NCBI GenBank assembly: GCA_937927675.1
Contig: CALBSG010000110.1
Span: 8,214-72,213 of the forward strand
DNA from: an uncultured Paracoccaceae bacterium
GTDB lineage: Bacteria > Pseudomonadota > Alphaproteobacteria > Rhodobacterales > Rhodobacteraceae
Length of the DNA stretch: 64,000 bases
Reading direction: 5' to 3'
The notes under the pieces were generated by a model that saw nothing but the letters and a program-made list of their open reading frames with translations, made no database searches and had not been told where the DNA came from. Numbering within the stretch: position 1 is the stretch's first letter; each line of letters opens with the position of its first letter. Below are positions 16,992 through 26,472 of this stretch, piece after piece. The translations under genes were made by a program, and so were the position numbers.

Positions 16992-19013
16992 ATGCATCGC
17001 CTGTTGACCGCCCTTCTCGTCTGGCTTGCCCTAAGCCTGCCCACCCTTGCAGGGGCTGGTCCCTTAGGCACAGCCGCACCCGAAACCCGCGCGCCCACGG
17101 GCGACGAAGCAGCAGCCCTTTTTGCCACCGACGCCCCGGTGCAGGTGACACGGGACGCGGGCGGCGTGCCGGGCTGGACCGTGCGACAAGGCACGGCGGT
17201 GCTGGGTTATGTCGGCTCCACTTGGGAGTTGGCGGGGTCGGTCGGCTATTCCGGGCGGCCTTTGGATGTGCTGGTGGCCGTGACCCCCAAGGCTCGTATC
17301 GCTGGCGCACTTTTGGTGGCCCACAACGAGCCTGTCTTGACCCTTGGCATTTCAGACGCGGACATTGCCGCTTATGTCTCGGGCTTTGCCGGACATGATC
17401 TGGCGCGCGATCCGGCCGATCAGGCCCGCGACCTGCCCGATGTCATCAGCCGCGCCACAGTATCGACCGGGGTGATCCGCGACGGGATCTTGCGCAGTGC
17501 TCGCACGCTGGCGATTGGTCGCGGGATATTGGCGGGCGGCAGCGGCATCGACCGCATCAGCTATGCGCCGACTGATTGGGCCGGATTGATCGCCATGGGT
17601 GCCGTGGCAGAGGCCCATCTCAGCATGACGCAGGCCGCACAGGCGCTTGCCGGGGCCAAGGTGCCGCTGACGCCGGGTCCGGGTGATTTTCTGCAGGCAT
17701 GGGCCGGGGTGATTGATCCGCCGACCGTGGGGCAAAACCTGCTCGGCCAACAGGATTTCACCAAGGCCGTGGGCAGCTTGCCGCCCGGCGGGGCCGTCTT
17801 GATGATCATGACACGCGGGGTCGGTTCGCATCGCGGCACCGATTGGCAAGCCTCTGGCGTCTTCAACCGGCTGTTGGTGGTGCAAGGCGACATTCGCTGG
17901 CAGCCCACGGCGGAGCGCTATCAGATGGTCAAGAAACTGGCGCTGGCAGATGCGCCCGAAATGAAGGAAATCAGCCTTTTCGCCCTGCCGCCCGAGATTG
18001 ACGCCACCCGGCCCTTCATGCTGGAAATCCTGTCCGCCCGCGCGGCCCGAACAGGAGAGGTTTCCGTCACCACGACGCTGCCGATCTCTCTCCCTGCCGC
18101 CTTTGTCATCCGCAGCGATGACCCCGAACCGCTTTGGCAATCCATCTGGGACGCAAAGCACCCGCAAATCGCCGTCGTGGTGCTGATGCTGACCCTGCTG
18201 ACGCTGATCCTGTTCGCGCAAGAATGGATCACCCGTCGCCCGCGCCTGTGGCGCACCGGGCGGCTGATGTTCCTGAGCGCGACCTTTCTTGTGCTTGGCA
18301 TGGGTCTGAACGGGCAGCTTTCGGTGGTGCAGGTGGTGGCCTTTGTCCATTCCCTGCTGACGGGATTTCGCTGGGAAACCTTCTTGATCGAACCTGTGAT
18401 CTTCATCCTTTGGGGCTTTACCGCTTTGGGTATGCTGTTCTGGGGGCGCGGGGTGTATTGCGGTTGGCTGTGCCCCTTTGGTGCGTTGCAGGAACTGACC
18501 AATGCTGCCGCGCAACGGTTGGGTGTCAGACAAATCGCTGTCCCGCAGGCGCTGCATGAACGGCTTTGGGTCATCAAATACACCCTGTTCATGGCCATCC
18601 TCGCGCTATCCTTCTATTCGATGCACGACGCCATCCTTTTGGCAGAAGCGGAACCGTTCAAGACCGCCATCAGTTTGCGCTTTATGCGTGCATGGCCGTT
18701 CTTGTTGTTCGTCGCGGCCCTTTTGTTCGCCGGGCTGTTCATCGAGCGGTTCTATTGCCGCTACCTGTGCCCCTTGGGCGCGGGTCTGGCGATTCCGGCC
18801 AAGCTGAAGATTTTCGATTGGCTGAAACGCCGCCCACAATGTGGCCGGGAATGTCGGATGTGCGAGACGAAATGCACCGTCGGCGCGATTGATGCCATCG
18901 GCCGTATCAATGCCAACGAATGTGTGCTGTGCCTGCGCTGTCAGGTCATCATGAATGACGCGGCGCAATGCCCCGTTCTGAAACGCCGCGCCCGAAGCGA
19001 CAGCGCGCCATGA
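16992..19013 (+). CDS. nirI: NirI, NosR/NirI-family membrane flavo-iron-sulfur regulator/electron donor
   Basis: A 673-residue membrane protein. After a signal peptide, a periplasmic FMN-binding domain contains D-V-I-S-R-A-T (residues 150-156), matching the flavinylation motif in which Thr156 would carry covalent FMN. About five transmembrane helices follow from residue 395, with the polyferredoxin motifs CGWLCPFGALQ and CRYLCPLGAG, then cytoplasmic cysteine clusters CGRECRMCETKC and CVLCLRC typical of 4Fe-4S proteins. NirI is required for nirS expression or NirS activity in Paracoccus. It is divergent from nirS and upstream of nnrS and nirX. Confidence 0.93.
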   Translation: MHRLLTALLVWLALSLPTLAGAGPLGTAAPETRAPTGDEAAALFATDAPVQVTRDAGGVPGWTVRQGTAVLGYVGSTWELAGSVGYSGRPLDVLVAVTPKARIAGALLVAHNEPVLTLGISDADIAAYVSGFAGHDLARDPADQARDLPDVISRATVSTGVIRDGILRSARTLAIGRGILAGGSGIDRISYAPTDWAGLIAMGAVAEAHLSMTQAAQALAGAKVPLTPGPGDFLQAWAGVIDPPTVGQNLLGQQDFTKAVGSLPPGGAVLMIMTRGVGSHRGTDWQASGVFNRLLVVQGDIRWQPTAERYQMVKKLALADAPEMKEISLFALPPEIDATRPFMLEILSARAARTGEVSVTTTLPISLPAAFVIRSDDPEPLWQSIWDAKHPQIAVVVLMLTLLTLILFAQEWITRRPRLWRTGRLMFLSATFLVLGMGLNGQLSVVQVVAFVHSLLTGFRWETFLIEPVIFILWGFTALGMLFWGRGVYCGWLCPFGALQELTNAAAQRLGVRQIAVPQALHERLWVIKYTLFMAILALSFYSMHDAILLAEAEPFKTAISLRFMRAWPFLLFVAALLFAGLFIERFYCRYLCPLGAGLAIPAKLKIFDWLKRRPQCGRECRMCETKCTVGAIDAIGRINANECVLCLRCQVIMNDAAQCPVLKRRARSDSAP

Positions 19014-19033
19014 GAATTCAAGGACCAAACGAG

Positions 19034-20233
19034 ATGTTCAAACGCCTGTTTTCTCAAGGTTTCCGCATCTTTTTCCTTGCGGCCTGCCTGTTTTCCCTTG
19101 TGTCGATGGCCATCTGGGAAGGGTTTTTGTGGCTGCAAGCCTTTGCCGATGGCAGCGCCTTTCCGCCTGCGATGGCGCCGCATCTGTGGCATGCCCATGA
19201 GATGATTTTCGGCTATGGCGGGGCGGTACTGGCCGGGTTCTTCCTGACCGCGGTGCCGAACTGGACCGGGGGGAAATCCGCACCCGAGCGGTTCATCGCA
19301 CTGGTCTTTGCGCTGTGGCTGGCGGGGCGGCTTGGCTTTTGGTTTTCTGCCAGCCTGCCGCCCACGCTGGTGGCCGTGGCCGATCTGGCCTTTGTGCCTG
19401 CGCTGGGGGTAAAGATTGCCGCCCAATTGCTGGCCCGACCGAAACCGCAGCAGATGATCTTTCTTCTGGCACTGTCGCTGCTGTGGATCGGCAATCTGAT
19501 GTGCCATCTGGAATGGCTTGGCGTGCTGCGCGATGGCGTGGCGCCGGGCCTGCGGGCAGGTCTTTTGACGCTGGTGGCAATGATCGCCATTCTGGGGGGG
19601 CGGGTCACCCCCGGCTTTACCCGCAACGCCATGGTGGCCGCAGGGCGCGAAACCGGGTTGCCGCAAAACCCCGCGTGGCTGGCCTATGCCACCACCGCCC
19701 CGACCTTGGCCCTGCCCCCGGTTGTGCTGCTGGGTCTTCCGGATCTGGTTCTTGCCGCCCTCGCCTTGATCGCCGGGGCCGCCGCCCTGATCCGCGTCGC
19801 GCTGTGGCGGGGCTATTGGACCCTGCCTCGCCCGATTCTGTGGACGCTGCATCTGTCTTATGCGCTGGCCGGGCTTGGCCTGATCGCCTTGGGATTGGCT
19901 GCGCTGAACATCGGCACGGAATTGGCCGCGCTGCATCTTTTGGGCGTCGGGGCTGTGGGGGGCATGACGCTGTCCGTGCTGTCGCGCGCAAGCCTTGGCC
20001 ATTCGGGTCGCCCCTTGCACGCGCCGCCCGCGCTGGCCGCCGCCTATGGGATGATGCCGCTGGCCACGCTTGCCCGGTTCCTCGCCTCGACCCTGCCCGC
20101 GTGGCACGATGCGGCCAGCCTGACAGCCGGAGCGCTGTGGCTTGCCGCCTTTGCGCTGGCGCTTTTCGCGCTGTGGCCCGCGCTTTTGCAGCCACGCCCA
20201 GCCCGCAAGCCTGTCGGAGATCCGCCCGCATGA
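19034..20233 (+). CDS. nnrS: NnrS, heme-copper multi-helix membrane protein
   Basis: A 399-residue polytopic inner-membrane protein with about twelve transmembrane helices. The family hallmark WHAHEMIFGYGGAVLAGF followed by FFLTAVPNWTG is complete. NnrS is linked to tolerance of NO and nitrosative stress and is usually co-regulated with NO reductase. ATG 19034 has AAGGA at 19020; an in-frame ATG at 19010 would overlap the nirI stop. The end overlaps the nirX start (ATGA), so the gene sits inside a nirI-nnrS-nirX operon. In Paracoccus denitrificans nirI and nirX are adjacent, so the insertion of nnrS differs from that layout. Confidence 0.92.
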   Translation: MFKRLFSQGFRIFFLAACLFSLVSMAIWEGFLWLQAFADGSAFPPAMAPHLWHAHEMIFGYGGAVLAGFFLTAVPNWTGGKSAPERFIALVFALWLAGRLGFWFSASLPPTLVAVADLAFVPALGVKIAAQLLARPKPQQMIFLLALSLLWIGNLMCHLEWLGVLRDGVAPGLRAGLLTLVAMIAILGGRVTPGFTRNAMVAAGRETGLPQNPAWLAYATTAPTLALPPVVLLGLPDLVLAALALIAGAAALIRVALWRGYWTLPRPILWTLHLSYALAGLGLIALGLAALNIGTELAALHLLGVGAVGGMTLSVLSRASLGHSGRPLHAPPALAAAYGMMPLATLARFLASTLPAWHDAASLTAGALWLAAFALALFALWPALLQPRPARKPVGDPPA

Positions 20234-21123
20234 GCATCGCCCCCCAAACCCCGCCCACCCTGATCCGCCGTCGCCGCTTTCTTGCGCTGAGCGCCTGCGC
20301 CCTGATCCCGCAGCGGGCTCATGCCGCCACATGGTCCGGCACGGGCTTTGGTGCGGCACTGTCGCTGCAATTGGTCGGCGGCAGCCCAAGGCAAACCGCC
20401 CACGCCTTTGCCCGTGTCGAACGGGAAATCATCCGGATCGAGGCGATGGCGTCGCTTTACCGCGATTCCAGTCTGACGCGGCTCAATCGCGATGGGCATC
20501 TGGCCTATCCCTCGCAAGATCTGTTGGATCTTCTGGGTCTTGCAGGTCGGGTCCATGCCGCAACCGATGGGGTGTTCGACCCCACGGTACAGCCGCTTTA
20601 TCTTGCACGGGCCACAGGCCAGCCACCGGACCACGACCTGATCGGTTGGGATCGGGTGCAGATCGGCGTGCAAGGGATAAGGCTGGGGCGCGGACAGGCC
20701 CTGACATTGAACGGCATTGCCCAAGGCTGGGCCGCCGACCGCATCGCGCACATCCTGCGCGAGGCAGGTTTTGGTCAAGCCTTGATCGACATGGGCGAGG
20801 TGCAGGCCCTTGGGATGCGGGCCGCGGGCACGCCTTGGCGCGGGCGGATCGAAACCCCTGAAGGCCAAGCTCTGGCCGAGGTGTCACTGACCGATCGGGC
20901 GCTGGCAACCTCATCGCCCTATGGCACAAGGATCGGCGCGCAGGGCCTGCCGCATATTCTGGGACCACAGGGGCAAGACCCTGTGTGGAACACCGTCTCG
21001 GTCAGCGCGCCCAGCGCGGCGCTTGCCGATGCGCTGTCAACGGCCTTTTGCCTAATGTCAAAGCCCGCAATAGATCGCGCGCTTACGACATTCCCGCAGG
21101 CGCGGCTAGAAGCCGTCATCTGA
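20230..21123 (+). CDS. nirX: NirX/NosX, ApbE-type FAD:protein FMN transferase
   Basis: A 297-residue ApbE-family protein. The N-terminus has a twin-arginine-like signal (RRRRFLALSACAL, cleavage near AHA), as is usual for NosX/NirX, which are exported folded. Recognisable blocks are EAMASLYRDSSLTRLN, a GVFDPTVQPLY region, LNGIAQGWAADRI and LIDMGEV. ApbE proteins attach FMN covalently to a threonine of periplasmic flavoproteins; NirI, two genes upstream, has a suitable site. The start overlaps the nnrS stop. The substrate relationship is inferred from family knowledge and position. Confidence 0.9.
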   Translation: MSIAPQTPPTLIRRRRFLALSACALIPQRAHAATWSGTGFGAALSLQLVGGSPRQTAHAFARVEREIIRIEAMASLYRDSSLTRLNRDGHLAYPSQDLLDLLGLAGRVHAATDGVFDPTVQPLYLARATGQPPDHDLIGWDRVQIGVQGIRLGRGQALTLNGIAQGWAADRIAHILREAGFGQALIDMGEVQALGMRAAGTPWRGRIETPEGQALAEVSLTDRALATSSPYGTRIGAQGLPHILGPQGQDPVWNTVSVSAPSAALADALSTAFCLMSKPAIDRALTTFPQARLEAVI

Positions 21124-21225
21124 CTGATTTCAGACCAAGACCCGCGCCCATGCATGGCATGGCACGGGCGCCGCGCACCAAAATTCACCTGAAATTTCGT
21201 CCCCGCCAAGACTCTTGCCCGTCGG

Positions 21226-21239
21226 TTGACTTTTGTTAA
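21226..21239 (+). promoter_or_regulatory. NNR/FNR-type operator upstream of norC
   Basis: The sequence TTGAC-TTTT-GTTAA has the same half-sites and orientation as the site between nirS and nirI and differs only in the spacer. Its centre is about 74 bp before the norC ATG, which suits activation from -41.5 with a leader of roughly 30 nt. Otherwise the 183-bp gap from nirX to norC contains no gene. Confidence 0.78.
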
Positions 21240-21306
21240 GGCCGCAGACCCGCGAAGGCTTCACAGGTTCTTTACCTGAAACCGCCTCTGGGAAGGACAT
21301 ATCGCC

Positions 21307-21762
21307 ATGCGCGACGTCATGACCAAGAGCATGGCCCGCAATATCTTTTACGGCGGGTCACTGTTCTTCATCCTTATCTTCGTGGGCCTCACGGCCCATT
21401 CGCACTACTACATCACGACCACATCGACCAACACCGCGACCCTGACGCCCAGCGTCGAGGCTGGCAAAGTCTTGTGGGAAAAACACGCCTGCATCAATTG
21501 CCACACCATCCTGGGCGAAGGGGCCTATTTCGCCCCGGAACTTGGCAATGTCATGACCCGCTGGGGCATCACCGAGGATGACCACGAAGGGGCCTTCACC
21601 GCGCTGAAAGGCTGGATGGACGCCATGCCCACGGGCATCGAAGGTCGCCGTCAGATGCCGAACTTTGGCCTCAGCGATGACGAATACCGCAACCTCGCCG
21701 ACTTCCTGCTGTGGACCGACACGATCCGCGCCCAGGACTGGCCGCCGAATGACGCGGGTTAA
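21307..21762 (+). CDS. norC: NorC, nitric oxide reductase cytochrome c subunit
   Basis: A 151-residue membrane-anchored cytochrome c. One N-terminal transmembrane helix (IFYGGSLFFILIFVGLTAHS) anchors a periplasmic domain with the heme motif CINCH and a methionine in RRQMPNFGL. The phrases CHTILGEGAYFAPEL and EDDHEGAFTALKGW are characteristic of NorC. It accepts electrons from soluble cytochrome c and passes them to NorB. The ATG at 21307 follows AAGGACATATCGCC. It is first in norCBQDEF, 12 bp before norB. Confidence 0.97.
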   Translation: MRDVMTKSMARNIFYGGSLFFILIFVGLTAHSHYYITTTSTNTATLTPSVEAGKVLWEKHACINCHTILGEGAYFAPELGNVMTRWGITEDDHEGAFTALKGWMDAMPTGIEGRRQMPNFGLSDDEYRNLADFLLWTDTIRAQDWPPNDAG

Positions 21763-21774
21763 GGAGCAATCATC

Positions 21775-23139
21775 ATGAAATACCAAACCCAGAAAATCGC
21801 GCTGGCCTATTTCGCCGTCGCCATGGCGCTGTTTGCCGTGCAGGTGACCATGGGCCTTGTGTTGGGCTATATCTACATCCAACCCAATTTCCTGTCAGAA
21901 ATCCTGCCCTTCAACGTCGGCCGGATGCTGCATACCAACAGTCTTGTGGTCTGGCTGCTGCTCGGCTTCTTTGGCGCGGCGTATTACCTTGTGCCCGAAG
22001 AATCCGAACGCGAGATCCACTCGCCCAAACTGGCCTACCTGCAACTTGCCATCTTCGTTCTTGGCACCGCCGGGGTGGTTGTGACCTATCTGTTCAACCT
22101 TTTCGACGGCAACTTTGCCTTGGGCAACGAAGGCCGCGAGTTCCTTGAACAGCCGAAATGGGTCAAGGTGGGCATCGTCGTGGCCGCGCTGATCTTCTTG
22201 TACAACATCACCATGACGGTGCTGGCCGGCAAGAAAACCGCGATCACCAACATCCTGCTTTTGGGCCTTTGGGCACTGGCGCTGCTGTTCCTCTTCGCCT
22301 TTTACAACCCGTCGAACCTTGCCTTGGACAAGATGTATTGGTGGTATGTGGTCCACCTGTGGGTGGAAGGCACCTGGGAATTGGTGATGGCCTCGATCCT
22401 CGCCTTCCTGATGCTCAAACTCACGGGCGTTGACCGCGAGGTGGTGGAAAAATGGCTGTACGTCATCGCCGCCTTGGCCCTGTTCTCTGGCATCCTTGGC
22501 ACCGGCCACCACTACTACTGGATCGGCACGCCGGGGTACTGGCAGTGGATCGGCTCGATCTTCTCCAGCCTCGAAATCGTGCCGTTCTTTGCCATGATGT
22601 CCTTTGCCTTTGTCATGGTCTGGAAAGGCCGCCGCGACCACCCGAACAAGGCAGCCCTGCTGTGGTCCTTGGGCTGCGCCACGCTGGCCTTCTTTGGGGC
22701 AGGCGTCTGGGGGTTCCTGCACACGCTGCACGGGGTGAACTACTATAGCCACGGCACGCAGATCACGGCTGCCCACGGTCACCTTGCCTTCTACGGTGCC
22801 TATGTCTGCCTGAACTTGGCGATCATCACCTATGCCATGCCTGCCCTGCGCGGACGCGATCCGTTCAATCAGGTGCTGAACATGGCCTCGTTCTGGCTGA
22901 TGTCGGCGGGTGTGGTGTTCATGACCTTCACGCTGACGTTTGCTGGTACGGTGCAAACCCACCTGCAGCGCGTCAACGGCGAGGCGTACATGGATGTGCA
23001 AGACCAGCTGTGGATCTTCTACGCCATGCGCTTTGGCTCGGGTGTGGCGGTCGTCCTTGGCGCGGTTCTGTTCATCTACTCGGTATCGTTCCCGCGTCGG
23101 GAAATCATCGAAGCCGGCGTGAAAGTACCTGCGGAGTGA
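21775..23139 (+). CDS. norB: NorB, nitric oxide reductase catalytic subunit
   Basis: A 454-residue membrane protein of the heme-copper oxidase superfamily with about twelve transmembrane helices. It reduces two NO to N2O. Metal-ligand histidines appear in GRMLHTNSLVVWLL (low-spin heme), YVVHLWVEGTWE and GTGHHYYWIG (FeB site) and AAHGHLAFYGAY (hemes). Glutamates in the WVEGTWE region, important for proton supply and FeB, are conserved. It lacks a quinol-oxidising extension, so with NorC it forms the cytochrome c-dependent cNor. The stop shares a base with an upstream start option for norQ. Confidence 0.97.
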   Translation: MKYQTQKIALAYFAVAMALFAVQVTMGLVLGYIYIQPNFLSEILPFNVGRMLHTNSLVVWLLLGFFGAAYYLVPEESEREIHSPKLAYLQLAIFVLGTAGVVVTYLFNLFDGNFALGNEGREFLEQPKWVKVGIVVAALIFLYNITMTVLAGKKTAITNILLLGLWALALLFLFAFYNPSNLALDKMYWWYVVHLWVEGTWELVMASILAFLMLKLTGVDREVVEKWLYVIAALALFSGILGTGHHYYWIGTPGYWQWIGSIFSSLEIVPFFAMMSFAFVMVWKGRRDHPNKAALLWSLGCATLAFFGAGVWGFLHTLHGVNYYSHGTQITAAHGHLAFYGAYVCLNLAIITYAMPALRGRDPFNQVLNMASFWLMSAGVVFMTFTLTFAGTVQTHLQRVNGEAYMDVQDQLWIFYAMRFGSGVAVVLGAVLFIYSVSFPRREIIEAGVKVPAE

Positions 23140-23144
23140 TGGAC

Positions 23145-23966
23145 ATGGATGGTTCACATATCAAAACGGCCCATGAAAAAGAGGGGGGGGCGGCCGCCCC
23201 CTTCTACCTCCCCCAAGGCGATGAGTGCGACGTCTTTGCCGCCGCCGCGGCCCACCGCCTGCCGGTTCTGCTGAAAGGCCCGACCGGCTGCGGCAAGACC
23301 CGCTTTGTTGCCCATATGGCCGCCCGTCTGGGCCGCCCGCTTTACACCGTGGCCTGCCATGACGACCTGTCTGCCGCCGACCTGATCGGCCGCTACCTGC
23401 TGAAAGGTGGCGAGACGGTCTGGGTTGACGGCCCCCTGACCCGCGCCGTCCGCGAGGGCGCGATCTGCTATCTTGATGAGGTGGTCGAGGCCCGCAAAGA
23501 TGTCACCGTGGTCCTTCACCCGCTCACCGATGACCGCCGCATCCTGCCCATCGACCGCACCGGCGAAGAGTTGGAGGCGCATCCCGATTTTCTTTTGGTG
23601 GCCAGCTATAACCCCGGCTACCAGAATATCCTGAAGACGCTGAAACCCTCCACCCGCCAACGCTTTGTTGGGCTGGAATTCACCTTCCCGCGCCCCGAAC
23701 ACGAAATCCCCGTCGTCGCCCGTGAAAGCGGTCTGGCCGAGGACCGGGTGAAACCCCTTGTGCGGCTGGCAAACAAGCTGCGTGACATGAAGGGACAGGA
23801 TTTGGAAGAAGGCGTCTCCACCCGCCTTGTCGTCTATGCCGCCACGCTGATCGCAGGCGGGATGGGCGTGGAACGCGCGATCCGCACGGCCATGATAGAA
23901 CCGCTCAGCGATGATGCGGATGTAAAGGCCGGGCTCCGCGATCTTGTGACTGCCGTTTTCGGGTGA
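23145..23966 (+). CDS. norQ: NorQ, MoxR-type AAA+ ATPase for NO reductase activation
   Basis: A 273-residue AAA+ protein (MoxR/CbbQ/NorQ group) that works with NorD to insert or activate the non-heme iron of NorB. Walker A is GPTGCGKTR, Walker B is AICYLDEV, and the sensor region VASYNPGYQNILKTLKPSTR is typical. ATG 23145 has GGAG at 23133-23136 with eight bases spacing; ATG 23139, which overlaps the norB stop, would add two residues. A run of eight G at 23183-23190 lies in codons for a short glycine stretch near the start. norD follows with a near overlap. Confidence 0.94.
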   Translation: MDGSHIKTAHEKEGGAAAPFYLPQGDECDVFAAAAAHRLPVLLKGPTGCGKTRFVAHMAARLGRPLYTVACHDDLSAADLIGRYLLKGGETVWVDGPLTRAVREGAICYLDEVVEARKDVTVVLHPLTDDRRILPIDRTGEELEAHPDFLLVASYNPGYQNILKTLKPSTRQRFVGLEFTFPRPEHEIPVVARESGLAEDRVKPLVRLANKLRDMKGQDLEEGVSTRLVVYAATLIAGGMGVERAIRTAMIEPLSDDADVKAGLRDLVTAVFG

Positions 23967-23974
23967 GGCCGGCA

Positions 23975-25897
23975 ATGTCACGGATCGAATTCGAGCCATG
24001 GGAACCCGAAGAATCCATCGGGAAACTGTGGCACGCCTTTGCCAGTCGTCTGGACAGTGATCCTGTCCACGACGGAGCCCGTGTCCTGCTTTCCCAAGTG
24101 GGCGGACGGCTGGCAGTCCTTTTCCGCGGTCTGGGCGGTGACCCGGCGGTGGAAATCAAACCGGTGGCCCCGGAAATCAGCCACCACCGGCTTTCCTTCC
24201 TGCGCCGCCTTGGCACGTGGGCTGATGAGGCACCGCGCGCCAGCTTTGACGGCGCATCCCTGCGCCTGCCCGAAAGCCTTGCCACCTTCCCCGACGCACG
24301 CGCAAATGGGGCCCTTTACCTGTGGTTGGCCACCGCCGCCGTCGCCCTGCGCGATGTCGTTGCGCCAGAAACCGATGACCCCCTGCAAGCCGATCTTGCC
24401 GCGATCGAGATTGCGCGCACCATGACGACGGCGGCGCTGGCAAACGCCCCAGGTTATGCCAAGCTTTACGCCGATCTGGCCGCCGCCACGCTACTGTTCC
24501 GCCACACGCCCAAACTGCCCCCGGTTGAGGCGGCGATTGAGGCCCACATCCGCGCCGCTTTGGGCGAAGATATTGCCCTGCCGCCCCTGCCCTCGCGCGC
24601 GCCGCGCGGCTATCGCCCCTTCCGCCCTGTGCCGCTTTGGCCCGATCTGCGGGGGCTGGCGCGATCCGAACCCATGACCGTGGAAACGCGCGCCACCGAA
24701 GGGACGCCCGAAGAAGGCGAAACCGAAGGCAAGACCAAACGCGCCCGCCGCCGCAAATCCGATCAGGCCGAGCGCACCGACAGTTTCATCCTGCACAAAT
24801 TCGAAGCGATCCTGTCCTTTGCTGAATTCCTCAACCTCAACCGCCGGGTGGAGGATGACGATGACGACAGCGCCAAAAAGGCCGCTGACGACCAAGACGA
24901 AATCGGCCTTGGGCAGTTGTCCAAGGCCCCCGCAACCCGCCTGAAACTGCACCTCGACCTCGCCCCCGAAGATGTGGACCGCGAGGCGCTTTCGGGCCAA
25001 TCCACCTATCCTGAATGGGACGTGCGCACCGCCACCTATTTGCCAGCCCACGCGCGGGTGCTTTCCTCGCGCCTTGAGGCCAGCCTGGCCACGCCCCCGT
25101 TTCGGGACGACCCGCGCGCAAGCGCACGCATCCGCGCCGTCCGCCGCCAGTTCGAGGCTCTGCGTCCCAGCCGTGTTTCGACCCTTGGCCACCCGGATGG
25201 CGATGAATTGGACACGGATAGTGCCGTGCGCGCGCGGGTCGATTTTTATGCCTGCGGCGAGGGAACCGACCGCGTCTGGCGCCAGACAAGGCCTCAGGCC
25301 CGCGATCTGGCGGTGTCGATCCTGCTGGATGTCTCCCGCTCTACCGAAAGTGCGATTCCCGGCCACGGCCATGATGGCCGGTCGGTGATCGACATCGAAC
25401 GCGAGGCTTTGGCCGCTTTGGCTTGGGGGCTGGATGCGGTTGGCGACAGCTTTGCCATCCACGCCTTTTCCTCGTTGAAACGGAACCGGGTCTTTGTGCA
25501 GGAGGCCAAGGGTTTCAATGAGCCGATGAGCGAGATGGTGGAACAACGCATCGCCGCGCTGAAGCCCGGCCATTATACCCGGCTTGGGGCCGCGATCCGC
25601 CATATGTCGGCAGGACTGGCCAAGCAAAGCCGCAAGCGGCGGCTTTTGCTGGTGATTACCGATGGCAAACCGAATGATCTGGACCATTACGAGGGTCGCC
25701 ACGGCATCGAAGACAGCATGATGGCTGTGCGCGAAGCCCGCCGTGCGGGTCATTCGGTCTTTGGCATCACGGTGGACCGCGACGGCAAAAGCTGGTTTCC
25801 GCGCATCTTCGGACAGGGCGGCTTTGCGCTGATCCCGAACCCCGACAAGCTGACGCAAGCCCTGCCGCAGATCTATCGGCAACTGGTCACCGGATAA
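23975..25897 (+). CDS. norD: NorD, VWA-domain NO reductase activation protein
   Basis: A 640-residue cytoplasmic protein that forms a chaperone pair with NorQ for NO reductase maturation. The C-terminal third is a von Willebrand factor A domain with MIDAS motif DVSRSTES, a later threonine in HYTRLGAAIRHMS, and ITDGKPND. The middle has an acidic/basic low-complexity segment (residues 235-305, including a stretch of aspartates). The ATG at 23975 was chosen; a GTG at 23963 overlapping the norQ stop is possible. The stop TAA shares its last base with the norE start. Confidence 0.93.
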   Translation: MSRIEFEPWEPEESIGKLWHAFASRLDSDPVHDGARVLLSQVGGRLAVLFRGLGGDPAVEIKPVAPEISHHRLSFLRRLGTWADEAPRASFDGASLRLPESLATFPDARANGALYLWLATAAVALRDVVAPETDDPLQADLAAIEIARTMTTAALANAPGYAKLYADLAAATLLFRHTPKLPPVEAAIEAHIRAALGEDIALPPLPSRAPRGYRPFRPVPLWPDLRGLARSEPMTVETRATEGTPEEGETEGKTKRARRRKSDQAERTDSFILHKFEAILSFAEFLNLNRRVEDDDDDSAKKAADDQDEIGLGQLSKAPATRLKLHLDLAPEDVDREALSGQSTYPEWDVRTATYLPAHARVLSSRLEASLATPPFRDDPRASARIRAVRRQFEALRPSRVSTLGHPDGDELDTDSAVRARVDFYACGEGTDRVWRQTRPQARDLAVSILLDVSRSTESAIPGHGHDGRSVIDIEREALAALAWGLDAVGDSFAIHAFSSLKRNRVFVQEAKGFNEPMSEMVEQRIAALKPGHYTRLGAAIRHMSAGLAKQSRKRRLLLVITDGKPNDLDHYEGRHGIEDSMMAVREARRAGHSVFGITVDRDGKSWFPRIFGQGGFALIPNPDKLTQALPQIYRQLVTG

Positions 25898-26472
25898 TGC
25901 CTGCGCCTCATGCAGTCTCATCGCCCGACGCCGCCCCTGACGACGGGGCGGGCGGGCTTCCCGGCGAGGTGATGATCTGGATTCTCATCATTTCGGAACT
26001 TGCCGTCTTCAGCGCGGGTCTGCTGGCGCTTTTGGCCGGCCGGCTGACCGACCCCGCCGGCTTTGCCGAGGCACAGTCGCATCTGCACCGGGTAGGCGCT
26101 GCGGTAAACACAGTTGTTCTTGTGACCTCTGGCTACCTTGCCGCGGTTGCGGCCCACAAGGCCGGCCATCGCCCCACGGTGGCAAGGCGTCTTTTGATGC
26201 TCGCCGCAGGTCTTGGTGCGGTGTTCCTTGCGGTCAAGGCAAGTGAGTATATCGATCTTTTCACCCAAGGAATCGGCACAGAAACCCATCCCTTCTTTAC
26301 CTTTTTCTACCTTTTGACCGGTTTTCACGCAGCGCATGTGCTGGCGGGCATGGTGCTGCTGATGGTCGTCGCGATCCGCCTCGCTCCGCGCCCTGTCGGG
26401 GTCGCAGCAGCGTTTTGGCATATGGTGGATCTGGTCTGGGTGCTTTTGGTGCCGGTGGTCTATCTGCTATGA
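25897..26472 (+). CDS. norE: NorE, cytochrome c oxidase subunit III-like protein
   Basis: A 191-residue membrane protein with about five transmembrane helices, related to cytochrome oxidase subunit III. Recognisable blocks are GEVMIWILIISELAVFSAG, TGFHAAHVLAGMVLL and FWHMVDLVWVLLVPVVYLL. In Paracoccus, NorE and NorF are not essential for the catalytic complex but improve NO reductase activity. It overlaps norD at the start and norF at the end (ATGA), so it lies within the norCBQDEF operon. Confidence 0.92.
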   Translation: MPAPHAVSSPDAAPDDGAGGLPGEVMIWILIISELAVFSAGLLALLAGRLTDPAGFAEAQSHLHRVGAAVNTVVLVTSGYLAAVAAHKAGHRPTVARRLLMLAAGLGAVFLAVKASEYIDLFTQGIGTETHPFFTFFYLLTGFHAAHVLAGMVLLMVVAIRLAPRPVGVAAAFWHMVDLVWVLLVPVVYLL

